Positions 8,730-16,755 of a stretch of DNA of 64,000 bases are shown here, piece by piece (position 1 is the first letter of the stretch; each line of letters begins with the position of its first letter). A program made the translations under genes and the position numbers. The DNA is from Nocardioides sp. BGMRC 2183 (GTDB lineage Bacteria; Actinomycetota; Actinomycetes; Propionibacteriales; Nocardioidaceae): assembly GCA_008123405.1 (NCBI GenBank), contig VSSA01000005.1:186001-250000 (forward strand). The letters are read 5' to 3'. Under the pieces are notes generated by a model, which had not been told where the DNA came from, did no database searches, and worked only from the letters and a program-made list of their open reading frames with translations.

Positions 8730-9506
8730 TCAGTTGCGGCCTGCCATGACACCACCATCGGCGTCCCAGATCGCGCCGGTTACCCAGCTTGCGCTATCGG
8801 AGAGCAAGAAGGCGGCGATCTCGGCGATCTCCTCTGGGGTGCCTACGCGTCCGATCGGGTGGAAGGCGTCGAACCCGCTGATGGCTGCGTCAACCTCGTC
8901 CTTGGGAATGAAACTCTGGTAGATGGGTGTGCGCACCACTGCGGGCGAGACAGCGTTCACGCGGATGCCCTGTGGAGCGAGTTCCATCGCGAGATGCTGG
9001 GTCAGGGAGTGCAGTCCGGCCTTGGCCATCGAGTACGCCGACGACGGCGTCGCCGCGACGGCCTGCTTGCCCCACATGGAGCCGAGGTTGACGATTGCCC
9101 CGCCCCTGCCTGCATCAACCATGTTGGCGGCGACGGTCTGAGTGACGAAGAAGGTCGACCGGTTGAGATCGAGATAGCTGTCATAGTCGGCGTGAGTGTG
9201 CTCCAGGAAGGGCTTCGGGGAGAAGATGCCGGCAGCGTTGACCAGCAGTTCGGCGTCGGAGTGATCTGCGGCGAGCGTCTGGCGGAGGTTCTCGACGTCC
9301 GTAGCGTCCGTGAGGTCTGCGGCCAAGGCGGTGACCGGTGTGCCGCTCCGCGCCAGACGATCAGCCGCTGCTTCGATCTTGGCGCCGCCGCGACCGATAA
9401 TGACGATCGTGCCGCCAGCCTTCGCCACGCGTTCGGCGGTGGCATATCCCATGCCGCTGGATCCGCCGACGACGATCAGTTTCTTGGATGCGAACGAGAG
9501 GTCCAT
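8730..9506 (-). CDS. Short-chain dehydrogenase/reductase (SDR)
   Basis: This 258-residue classical SDR has the cofactor loop GGSSGMG near residue 13, the NAAG motif, the catalytic Ser in LGSMWG and the YSMAK active-site Tyr/Lys pair, followed by VSPAVVRTP. The absence of an acidic-to-basic switch I can be sure of leaves NAD versus NADP open. The ATG at 9506 has AAGGAACTC upstream, whereas the longer frame adds 29 arginine-rich residues that look like leader. It ends against the terminator shared with the GntR gene. The LysR gene behind it may regulate it. The substrate is unknown. Confidence 0.88.
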   Translation of the reverse strand: MDLSFASKKLIVVGGSSGMGYATAERVAKAGGTIVIIGRGGAKIEAAADRLARSGTPVTALAADLTDATDVENLRQTLAADHSDAELLVNAAGIFSPKPFLEHTHADYDSYLDLNRSTFFVTQTVAANMVDAGRGGAIVNLGSMWGKQAVAATPSSAYSMAKAGLHSLTQHLAMELAPQGIRVNAVSPAVVRTPIYQSFIPKDEVDAAISGFDAFHPIGRVGTPEEIAEIAAFLLSDSASWVTGAIWDADGGVMAGRN

Positions 9507-9775
9507 GCTTGAGTTCCTTGTTGCGTGTCGGAGTCTCGGAGAGACGTTCGGGCGGGGTGGGGTCGGAGAGCACGGGATCCGTTCTCGTGGCACCGATAGC
9601 TGTGGTGGCGCTGGTACTTGATCGGGCGAGTATCCGCGCGCTGACCCCGCTTCGACGCTAGGGGGAGCGGCGCCCGTTCAGAAGATGGTCGTCGCGAATA
9701 CCGGGATAACCATCGTGAATGCCTCTGCCGCATCGTGTCGGTGCCGCCCAGCACGAGTCGCAGCGTGTCGCGGTC

Positions 9776-10666
9776 TCAGGAGGGGGGGAGTGCCAACCTC
9801 GCGGAGAGGACCTCTAGATCCGCTGCGATGGGTGAGTTCGGATCCCAGACGGCTTCGTAAAAGATCTCGAGCTCATTTCCTTCGACGCAAATGGGCCGGT
9901 AGGGCGTGCCGGCGGTGGTGAGCTTCGACCTGGGGACCATGGCAGACCCGAGCCCGAGACCGGCCCACTCCTCAAGCACGCGATAGCTGGTTGCTTCGCC
10001 CCGGTAGGGGCGAACAAGCACGTCGTGGCTGGACATCACGTCGTGGGTGAAGGTGGTCAGACCGCAGGTGTCGGGCATCAGGATCAGTTCCTTGCCGCGC
10101 AGGTCTTCGAGCGCGGCAGGTTCGGAGCCGTTGACCTTGGTCTCGACCAGCACCATCGGTTCAGAGGCGACGATGCGGTGCTCAAACCTCGGCAGGGGGG
10201 CTACGGAGGGAATGAGGATGATGTCGAGGTCGCCGACGACCAGGGCGGCACGAAGGTCGGCCATGTTGGCCTCACGCAGGACCAGGTGTCGTGGACTTGG
10301 CAGCGCGGCAAGGCTGCCGACCGCATCGTGGGCCGCTGCGACCAGAGTTGAGTCGATCAGCGGCGAAACGCCCATCCGGATGATGTGTTGCGCGTCGGCT
10401 CGGCGGCGTGCGGCCGCCGCAGCGACAGCGTCAACGGCGCTGACAGCCTGGTCGATCAGCGGCAGGATCTCGTCGCCGAACGGAGTCAACGTGGCGCCGC
10501 GGGTGGACCGTTCGAAGAGCCGCTCGCCGAGGCGCTCCTCGAGCTTTGCGATGCCGTTGGACAAGGCTGGTTGGGTGACGCCATGCATGCGCGCCGCCGC
10601 GCTGAATGAACCAGCCTCAGCGACAGCGCGGGCATAGCGCAGGCCATCTACGCTCAAGCGTTCCAC
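9776..10666 (-). CDS. LysR-family transcriptional regulator
   Basis: This 296-residue LTTR has an N-terminal winged HTH (ARAVAEAGSFSAAARMHGVTQ, split across two helices) and a C-terminal periplasmic-binding-like effector domain. The GTG start is the only one that fits the family's N-terminus. It lies upstream of the SDR gene on the same strand and is divergent from the alcohol dehydrogenase/amine oxidase genes at 10775. Either could be its target. Divergent placement favours the ADH side, with about 108 bases between the starts. Confidence 0.88.
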   Translation of the reverse strand: MERLSVDGLRYARAVAEAGSFSAAARMHGVTQPALSNGIAKLEERLGERLFERSTRGATLTPFGDEILPLIDQAVSAVDAVAAAAARRRADAQHIIRMGVSPLIDSTLVAAAHDAVGSLAALPSPRHLVLREANMADLRAALVVGDLDIILIPSVAPLPRFEHRIVASEPMVLVETKVNGSEPAALEDLRGKELILMPDTCGLTTFTHDVMSSHDVLVRPYRGEATSYRVLEEWAGLGLGSAMVPRSKLTTAGTPYRPICVEGNELEIFYEAVWDPNSPIAADLEVLSARLALPPS

Positions 10667-10774
10667 TGAGCCAATCTACTGCGGCAAGTGGGCGCTTTGT
10701 CATCAGCACACGTTATGGCGGCATTCAGCCAGACTGTCTAGTCGAGCTGCGCAGAGCAACCTAGTGTCGGCGTC

Positions 10775-11831
10775 GTGTCCCGGACTTTCCATTGCGCTGC
10801 TCAGATCGCTCGCCCGGGTGCAGATCTTCGCATCACGGCGGTCTCGGAGATCCCCCCGTCGGCGGATCAGGTCCGGGTCGACGTCATGGCTGCGGGCATC
10901 TGTGGTGCGGACATCGCAACGGTTCGGGCACGGACGCCCGTAGGTGGATTCCCCGTAGTGCCGGGCCATGAGATCGCCGGGAGGATCGCGGAGGTTGGCG
11001 AGAGTGTGTCCGGTTGGGAAGTTGGTGATCGAGTCGTCGTCGGTTGGTTCGGCGGAAGCTGTGGCCAATGCGGCCGGTGTCGTTCCGGCGACGTCGTGCA
11101 CTGCCATCAGCGGCTGATCCCGGGGGTGTCCTACCCCGGCGGTTGGTCCACTACCGTCACGGTCCCGGCGAGCGCACTAGCACGCATCCCCGAGGAGCTC
11201 AGCTTCGTCGAGGCGGCACCGTTCGGGTGTGCTGGCGTCACGACCTTCAACGCGGTCCGGCTGGCACGAGTGCCGGCTGGCGGCCGCATCGCAGTGATCG
11301 GCATCGGCGGTCTGGGGCACCTGGCCGTGCAGTTTGCTGTCGCGATGGGCTACGAGGTTGTCGCGGCCGGTCGCGGCGACAGCAAGCGGCCGGCCGTGGA
11401 GGCGTGGGGCGCCGCGGGCTTCATCGACATCCTGGGCGGGTCGGCTGGAGCGGCCCTTCGTGCCATGGGAGGGGCCAACGTGATCGTTTCGACGGCGTCG
11501 AAGCATGACATGCTCGATGAGTTGATGGAGGGTCTGGCTGCTCGTGGCCGACTGATCGTCGTGGGCTTCGGCGCAGGCACATTCCGGGCGCGACTGGACA
11601 CGCTAGTCGCCCACGCCCGGTCAATCGAAGGGCACCTCACCGGGAGCCCGATCGAGACCGAGGCCGCGATGCGGTTTGCGGTCACCCACGGCATCCGCGC
11701 GCAGGTCCAGGTGATGCCTCTGGGCAGCGCGGAGGAGGCATTGAGGATCCAGCAAGCCGGACAGGCACGGGTTCCGCATGATTCTCTCGACCGAGGATCC
11801 CGCGAAGATCGAAGAAGCGTCGTCGAGATGA
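10775..11831 (+). CDS. Zinc-dependent alcohol dehydrogenase, frameshifted near its 3' end
   Basis: This is a medium-chain dehydrogenase (about 351 residues once corrected). The catalytic zinc site is GICGADIATV plus GHEIAGR, and a structural zinc cysteine cluster (CGQCGRCRSGDVVHC) is present. The nucleotide-binding loop is GIGGLGHLAVQ. It is a paralogue of the ADH at 26499-27551. That copy ends ARFRIVLE, but here the frame runs ARVPHDSL after a GGG at 11769-11771. Removing one G restores ARFRMIL and a natural TGA at 11829-11831 that overlaps the next gene's ATG. As given, the frame reads on into the amine oxidase. The start is a GTG without a clear ribosome site. Confidence 0.82.
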
Positions 11832-12901
11832 CGACCCCGATGCCTGTCGACATCGACATCGACATCGACGTCGTCGTCGTCGGGGCCGGTATTGGTGGGC
11901 TTGCTGCTGCGGAGGCGCTGAGTGCCGCTGGCTATGGAGTCGCCGTGCTCGAGGCTCGCGAGCGGATCGGGGGCCGCTTGTTCGCTGTCGATGAAGTGGA
12001 CCTCGGTGCGACGTGGTTCTGGAACGGCGAACACCGGGTCCACAGTTTGCTGCAGCGGTTGGGAACCACACCCTTTCCTCAGCACCTCTTAGGCGACACC
12101 GTGGTGGAGGACCTCCGCGGAGTTCAGCGCATTCGGGGCAACCTGATCGACGTCCCGGCGTGGCGCTATCCGGGCGGCGCCTCCAGCCTCACATCAGAAC
12201 TAGTCTCGCTCTTGCCCGACGACGTAGTCCGTTGTGGGCAGGCTGTCCGGCGCATCGAGCACGACGACGCAGACCGTCTGGTGGTCTACACGATGAACTG
12301 GCGGTGGCGGACTTCTCATGTGGTGCTCGCCATACCGCCTGCGTTGGCCTTGGCCGACATTGCCTTCGCTCCGGATCTTCCGGGCCCCCTGCGGGAGACG
12401 GCCGCCGCGACCCCGGTGTGGATGGGGGACACGATCAAGGTGGTCGCGGCATACGAGACACCGTTCTGGCGCAGCGACGGGCTGGCCGGCGCTGCCATCA
12501 GTCGGTCAGGGCCCCTCGTTGAGATCCACGATATGTCGGGTCCGGACGGTGCGCCGGCGGCGCTGTTCGGCTTCAGTCACGCCAGCGCGATGCGGATCGG
12601 GTTCGAAGAGGCAGTACGTCGCCAACTTTCGCGCCTCTTCGGCGACGCTGCCGCTCGTCCGCAGGCGCTCATGGTCCAGGACTGGAGCAAGGAGCGGTGG
12701 ACGGCCACTGATGCAGCGCCTGGATCGCGCGACCGCAGGCACTTCGGTTCTGACGTTTACCAGCGTCCTGTCATGGGAGGGCGGCTGCATTGGGCGTCGA
12801 CGGAGACCGCTCCTGCGTTCGCCGGGCACGTCGAGGGTGCCCTGTGCGCTGCGGAGCGGGCTGTCGCCGCCATTTGCGAGCGCCGTCGTGCGGTGATCTG
12901 A
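11828..12901 (+). CDS. Flavin amine oxidase (FAD-dependent, monoamine-oxidase family)
   Basis: This 357-residue FAD enzyme is shorter than most MAOs. The dinucleotide-binding motif VVGAGIGGLAAAEAL is near its N-terminus, GGRLF follows the first strand, and the C-terminal FAD-contacting stretch ASTETAPAFAGHVEGAL is intact. It would oxidise a primary or secondary amine (or an amino-alcohol product) to an imine with H2O2. It overlaps the ADH stop in an ATGA and is in frame with it because of the apparent extra G upstream, so the raw sequence gives one 708-codon ORF from 10775. Its paralogue at 25369-26502 is a separate protein, which argues against a designed fusion. Confidence 0.85.
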   Translation: MTTPMPVDIDIDIDVVVVGAGIGGLAAAEALSAAGYGVAVLEARERIGGRLFAVDEVDLGATWFWNGEHRVHSLLQRLGTTPFPQHLLGDTVVEDLRGVQRIRGNLIDVPAWRYPGGASSLTSELVSLLPDDVVRCGQAVRRIEHDDADRLVVYTMNWRWRTSHVVLAIPPALALADIAFAPDLPGPLRETAAATPVWMGDTIKVVAAYETPFWRSDGLAGAAISRSGPLVEIHDMSGPDGAPAALFGFSHASAMRIGFEEAVRRQLSRLFGDAAARPQALMVQDWSKERWTATDAAPGSRDRRHFGSDVYQRPVMGGRLHWASTETAPAFAGHVEGALCAAERAVAAICERRRAVI

Positions 12902-12960
12902 GTCGTCGCCTCGACGCAGCGAGCCCAACGGCCGGTTCCGCGAGGCTAGGTCGCGAAGCT

Positions 12961-14292
12961 CTACGGCGTGGGATTGTGGGCGTCGTACGCGCGGAACCTC
13001 GGCAAATTGTGCACCAACACCGATACCAGAGCGATAATCAGCACGCCACCGAGGAGCGGGGGGAACCATAGGGCAACTGCCGACGCACAGATGCCCGCGA
13101 AGATGTCGCCGAGCCTAGGTCCGCCGGTGACGACAACGGTGAAGACGCCTTGGAGTCGCCCGCGCATCTCATCTGGCGCGGCGGCAAGGAGCATTGAGGA
13201 CCGGAAGATGGCGCTGACCTCGTCGGCTGCTCCCGTGCCGAGGAGGGCGACCCCTGCGAGCGTGAGCGCGCCGTAGTTGACCTCGCTCCATGTGGGGCCG
13301 ACGGGGCCGAAGGCCCCGGAGCTCATGGCGAGAAGGACCGCTCCGAACAGCACGATGAATGCGCCGTAGATCATGACGGCCCCGGCGATGACGACGCCGT
13401 AGCGGCGCGTGCGAGTGACGGAGCCGGAGAACACCGAGGTCAGAAAGGTTCCAGCGGCGGCGGCCGCGGTGAGCAGACCTACGGTTGTCGGACCACCCCC
13501 GATGACGCTTGCCGCGGCGGCGGGAAGCAGGACGTACGGCCGCCCGAGGGTCATGGCCAGGAGGTCGATGATGAAGCCGATACGGATGTTCGGCGCATGC
13601 CTGAGAAACCGCAGCCCGTCGGCGAGCGAGGCTAGTCCGGGCCTGGCGACGTGGGAGAGCGGGGGGAGCTTGGGGAGGGTCATAACGCCGAGGAACCCGG
13701 CGGCGCAGAGAACGACATCGACCAGAAAGGTCATGGGTAGTCCGATGAGAGCGGCCAGAACGCCAGCGAGCGCGGGGCCCGACGTCAGCTGTATGCCTTG
13801 GGTGATTCCGCCGAGAGCGGCGGCTGCCGGTACGTGCTCCGCCGGCAGGATCCGCGGGTAGGAGGACATGCGGGCAGCGCCGTTGATCGTCGCGGCAATG
13901 GAGCCGACGGTGGTGGCAACGTAGTAGGGCGCGACGTCAGCGACGTCGCCGCTAGCAGGATGACGGCCGTGGTAGATCGCGAAGGCCGCGATCGCGGCGG
14001 TAGACAACCAACTGACAGCGGTGGCCACCATCAACACCTGTCGCCGATCGACGGCGTCGGCAAACATGCCGCCCCAAAGACCCGCGACGACCATGGGTAG
14101 CAGCGCAATACCGCCGACGAGCGACACCGCCAACGTCGACTCCGTCAGCGCGTAGATCTGCAAGCCCACCGCAACGACGGTCAGCTGGGCACCGATCCCG
14201 GCGATCGTGGAGCCGACCCAGAGTCTAGCGAACGCGGGCGACGCTTTCAGTGGACCTAGGTCCACCAGGTACTGCGCGGGCGACCCGGTCAT
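12961..14292 (-). CDS. MFS transporter (EntS-like MFS_3 type)
   Basis: This 443-residue, 12-helix permease of the major facilitator superfamily has the loop 2-3 signature GGMFADAVDRRQVL near residue 75 and a related loop mid-protein. Its closest-looking relatives are drug or siderophore exporters (EntS-like), so efflux is more likely than uptake, though that is inference. It converges with the ADH/amine oxidase genes, with 59 bases between the stops. It follows the GntR gene at 14376-15065 on the same strand, behind an AT-rich segment with repeated ACCTAA half-sites. Confidence 0.88.
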   Translation of the reverse strand: MTGSPAQYLVDLGPLKASPAFARLWVGSTIAGIGAQLTVVAVGLQIYALTESTLAVSLVGGIALLPMVVAGLWGGMFADAVDRRQVLMVATAVSWLSTAAIAAFAIYHGRHPASGDVADVAPYYVATTVGSIAATINGAARMSSYPRILPAEHVPAAAALGGITQGIQLTSGPALAGVLAALIGLPMTFLVDVVLCAAGFLGVMTLPKLPPLSHVARPGLASLADGLRFLRHAPNIRIGFIIDLLAMTLGRPYVLLPAAAASVIGGGPTTVGLLTAAAAAGTFLTSVFSGSVTRTRRYGVVIAGAVMIYGAFIVLFGAVLLAMSSGAFGPVGPTWSEVNYGALTLAGVALLGTGAADEVSAIFRSSMLLAAAPDEMRGRLQGVFTVVVTGGPRLGDIFAGICASAVALWFPPLLGGVLIIALVSVLVHNLPRFRAYDAHNPTP

Positions 14293-14346
14293 CGACGCCC
14301 ACCCTGTCCCATCACATGCCCGTCAGTTGCCTCGAATCCGTAGGTC

Positions 14347-14389
14347 ACCTAATGAGCATATGAATTTTGATTAGGTTATGCAAACCTAA
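14347..14389 (-). promoter_or_regulatory. AT-rich segment with three ACCTAA half-sites before the MFS gene
   Basis: ACCTAAT (14347-14353) faces ATTAGGT (14370-14376). The second arm also pairs, as TTAGGTT (14371-14377), with AACCTAA (14383-14389) around ATGCA. Both dyads are perfect over 7 bases. The block overlaps the GntR stop codon and lies about 55-100 bases before the MFS start at 14292. That suits an operator or promoter better than a terminator, because the arms are AT-rich. Confidence 0.5.
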
Positions 14390-15065
14390 GGTCAACATCG
14401 AGGACTGGCGTGAGGTGGGCGTCGGCGAGCTCGTGGGCCGTGCGAGCGTCTCCGTTTTCGATGGCCTCGAGGATCCGCGCGTGGCCGTCGACGAAACTTT
14501 GCGGACCTTCCTTGGACCGCGTGCGCTGGATCGTCTCCAGAACGGAGTGCTGGAGGGCCGAGTACAGCGCTATGAGGGGTGGGTTTCCACTCGCCTCGAC
14601 GATCGCCCGGTGAAACTGGGCGCTGGCCCGTGTGGTTCCATCGTGATCGCCGGCTCTCATGGCGGAGGCGCCGGCCGCCACTGCGGCGCGCATCGCGTCG
14701 ACGTCCTCGATGCTTGCACGCTCTGCGGCGAGAGCGGCTGCGTGCGACTCCAGTGCCTGGCGCAGTTCAAGCACAGGTCGCAGTTCCTCGGACGCTAGAT
14801 ATCGCCCCACCACCGCCTCGATCTCGGTGGTCGCCCTGACGAACGTGCCGTTTCCCTGAATCGTCTCCAGTTGGCCGACGTGAACCAGTGCTTGGACGGC
14901 CTGTCGCAGAGTGACTCGCGACACGCCGTACGCAGTTGCCAACTCACTCTCGGTCGGGATCCTTGCGCCCACCTCCCATCGACCGTTCGAAATGTTCTCG
15001 CGGAGAAGGTCGATGACTTGTCCCACCAGCGCATTCCGCTGTGGGCGAGCGGTCGTTTCGGGCAT
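14376..15065 (-). CDS. GntR/FadR-family (FCD) transcriptional regulator
   Basis: This 229-residue regulator has a winged helix-turn-helix (RIPTESELATAYGVSRVTLRQ across residues about 37-57, wing ending GNGTFVRA) and a helical FCD effector domain with metal or ligand histidines (QFHRAIVEAS and DGHARILEAI). GGAG precedes the ATG. It is divergent from the MFS gene at 15151, whose start carries a perfect palindrome, and upstream of the MFS gene at 12961-14292 on the same strand. It probably represses one or both transporters until a pathway acid is present. The arrangement is shared with the other ADH/amine oxidase locus, which also has a GntR gene. Confidence 0.88.
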   Translation of the reverse strand: MPETTARPQRNALVGQVIDLLRENISNGRWEVGARIPTESELATAYGVSRVTLRQAVQALVHVGQLETIQGNGTFVRATTEIEAVVGRYLASEELRPVLELRQALESHAAALAAERASIEDVDAMRAAVAAGASAMRAGDHDGTTRASAQFHRAIVEASGNPPLIALYSALQHSVLETIQRTRSKEGPQSFVDGHARILEAIENGDARTAHELADAHLTPVLDVDLRFA

Positions 15066-15139
15066 GTGGCGCTCCTACCGTCGGCTGGGCGTCGAGCCTA
15101 CCAAGGGCTGGTTTTGCCATCACCCAAAGGGATGCTCTT

Positions 15140-15152
15140 ATACTCTTAGTAT
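15140..15152 (+). promoter_or_regulatory. Palindromic operator over the MFS start
   Basis: ATACT-CTT-AGTAT is a perfect 5-bp inverted repeat with a 3-base spacer. It covers a TATACT that could be a -10 element and runs into the ATG at 15151. Its position and small size suit binding by the divergent GntR protein. If TATACT is the -10, the transcript would be leaderless or nearly so. Confidence 0.45.
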
Positions 15153-16392
15153 GAACCGCCAAGACACGATGTACCCATCTGCGCGTCTGTTCACTCCGTG
15201 GGGAACGACCGCGTGCTGCGCTGCGATGATCGGAATGGGCTTGTTGTGGGCCGCTTACGGTCCCGCAATCCCGCAACTTCAGCGCCAGTTCGGGACGGAC
15301 GAGTTCGGTGCTGGTCTTCCGCTCGCAGTGCAGTCGGTCGGATCTGTCGTCGGGGCCCTTCTCGTGCCTGTCCTGCTGGGACGCTTGGGGTACAGGTCTC
15401 TCTTCGGCCTGGCCTTTGCTGCGCTCGCGGCTGGCGCGATCGTGATTGGCTCCCTGCCCGCGTGGGCGGCGGTCATGGTCGGGGCGGTGATCGCCGGAGT
15501 CGGCTTGGGGGTGTGCGACACCCTCGTGAGTCAGTCCTTCATCGTGGGTCATCGCGGCCGGGGCGCGGCGATGGTGAACGTCGCCCATGGTTGTTTCGGA
15601 GTTGGCACCGTGCTGGCGCCGGTACTGGTGGCGATGGTGGGGGTGCAGAACTGGCCGGTGATGTTCCTCGTCGTCGGCGCTCTGATGGTGATTGCTGCTA
15701 CCGGCCTGCCGGGGATCTCCACTAGCAAGGGCCTGCCGAGGATCTCCACGAGGATGGAAGGGCATCGGACACTCGAGGCACCGGCGAGCGGAGGGTCGTC
15801 AGGACGCGTCGGCTTCTGGGTCATCCTTGGTTTTCTGGTGGTGTACGTCGCGCATTTTGGCGTCCAGTCCGGAATCGGAAGTTGGGGGCCCACGAGGCTC
15901 ATGGACGAAGGCAGCACCGAGATGCAAGCGACATTGGCAACATCCGGCTACTGGCTTGCCATGGTGGTGGGTCGCGTCGCGGCGATCCCCTTCGCAACGC
16001 TGGTTCGTCCCTCATTAGTGGTGATCGCGAGCGCCAGCGGGATGACCGTCGCGGTGGGCATTGCCGCTCTCGTACCGGGCGCGACAGTGTGGGCCTACCT
16101 GCTTGCTGGGCTCATGATTGGGCCGATCTTCCCAACCGGCTTGACCTGGTTGCACTCCACCGGGCATGCGCGAGGGGGAACCTTCAGTTACGTCGTAGCG
16201 AGCGCGCTTGCCGGTTCGATCCTGATCCCGCCGCTCCTGGGTGCCCTGTTCCGAACGTGGGGGTCCGGAGCTTTGGCGCCGACCTTGGTTGTGGTGTCGT
16301 TGGTGGCGGTTGCCGCTGCTGTGACGATCACGCTTCTCATGCACGATCGTCCTGCGGAACGTTTGAATGAGGGCGGTTTGGCCTCGGCCTGA
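15151..16392 (+). CDS. MFS transporter
   Basis: This 413-residue permease has about 12 hydrophobic segments and glycine-rich helix-packing motifs throughout, for example GIGLGVCDT-like and GAVIAGVG. It resembles sugar/organic solute MFS proteins of the FucP/YbjJ-like type (ISTSKGL stretch in the central loop). The frame is open for 80 codons before the chosen ATG, but that part is antisense to the divergent GntR gene and is not protein-like. There is no ribosome site at the ATG, consistent with leaderless translation. It probably imports or exports the compound handled by the neighbouring ADH/amine oxidase enzymes. Confidence 0.85.
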   Translation: MNRQDTMYPSARLFTPWGTTACCAAMIGMGLLWAAYGPAIPQLQRQFGTDEFGAGLPLAVQSVGSVVGALLVPVLLGRLGYRSLFGLAFAALAAGAIVIGSLPAWAAVMVGAVIAGVGLGVCDTLVSQSFIVGHRGRGAAMVNVAHGCFGVGTVLAPVLVAMVGVQNWPVMFLVVGALMVIAATGLPGISTSKGLPRISTRMEGHRTLEAPASGGSSGRVGFWVILGFLVVYVAHFGVQSGIGSWGPTRLMDEGSTEMQATLATSGYWLAMVVGRVAAIPFATLVRPSLVVIASASGMTVAVGIAALVPGATVWAYLLAGLMIGPIFPTGLTWLHSTGHARGGTFSYVVASALAGSILIPPLLGALFRTWGSGALAPTLVVVSLVAVAAAVTITLLMHDRPAERLNEGGLASA

Positions 16393-16570
16393 CCGACGGT
16401 CGAGTCAGTCGAACTCACAGACGGGTTCGCCATCGCGAAGTGCTCGGGTAGAGACATTGGACGCCGGCTCGCGATGGTGAATGAACACGACGGCCGTCGG
16501 TGGTCGCGCGCGAGATCTTGCGGACTGCCGGCGGACTAGACTGTTGTGAATCGGAGAAACCGCAATTCAG

Positions 16571-16600
16571 GAGGCTGTCGCACGAATGTGCGGCAGCCTC
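16571..16600. terminator. Hairpin at the outer end of the IS1182-like remnant
   Basis: GAGGCTGTCGCAC pairs with GTGCGGCAGCCTC around GAAT, with a single G-T wobble. It lies 50 bases past the stop of the transposase remnant at 16651 and is probably the subterminal inverted-repeat hairpin of that element, also acting as a terminator. The upstream 16393-16570 interval holds nothing I recognise. Confidence 0.55.
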
Positions 16601-16650
16601 TCGGCATGTCCGGGGTTTGGCGGTCCGTGGGGCGGCGGCCCGCCCCTTCG

Positions 16651-16755
16651 CTATGCGGGCTGGTAGAGCTTGAGCAGGTTGTGGGTGGTGCAGATGAGCT
16701 TCCACTGGCTGTCTGCTGCGATGAGGCCTCGGCGGGAGATGATGCGGATCGGTCA
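16651..16755 (-). pseudogene. IS1182-like transposase, C-terminal remnant
   Basis: The last 34 codons of a DDE transposase remain, ending LICTTHNLLKLYQPA before a TAG at 16651-16653. The tail (…W-x-LI-x-x-THNLLKL) is typical of IS1182/IS5-like transposases. The rest of the gene is missing because the IS256-type element begins at about 16756, so the remnant was cut by that insertion or by a later deletion. No start exists and it cannot be expressed as a transposase. It shows that this site was an insertion target more than once. Confidence 0.8.

Noticed and set aside
11855-11880. Repeated GACATC units encoding DIDIDID as a functional repeat
   Set aside because: It is a short acidic lead-in just before the FAD-binding strand and too short to suggest a function.
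10775-12901. A natural 708-residue ADH/amine oxidase fusion enzyme
   Set aside because: The other frame gives the family's normal ADH ending and an ATGA coupling like the paralogous locus, so a one-base insertion is the simpler view.
14911-15150. 80-residue N-terminal extension of the MFS transporter
   Set aside because: It is antisense to the GntR gene, not hydrophobic, and lies upstream of the operator-like palindrome.
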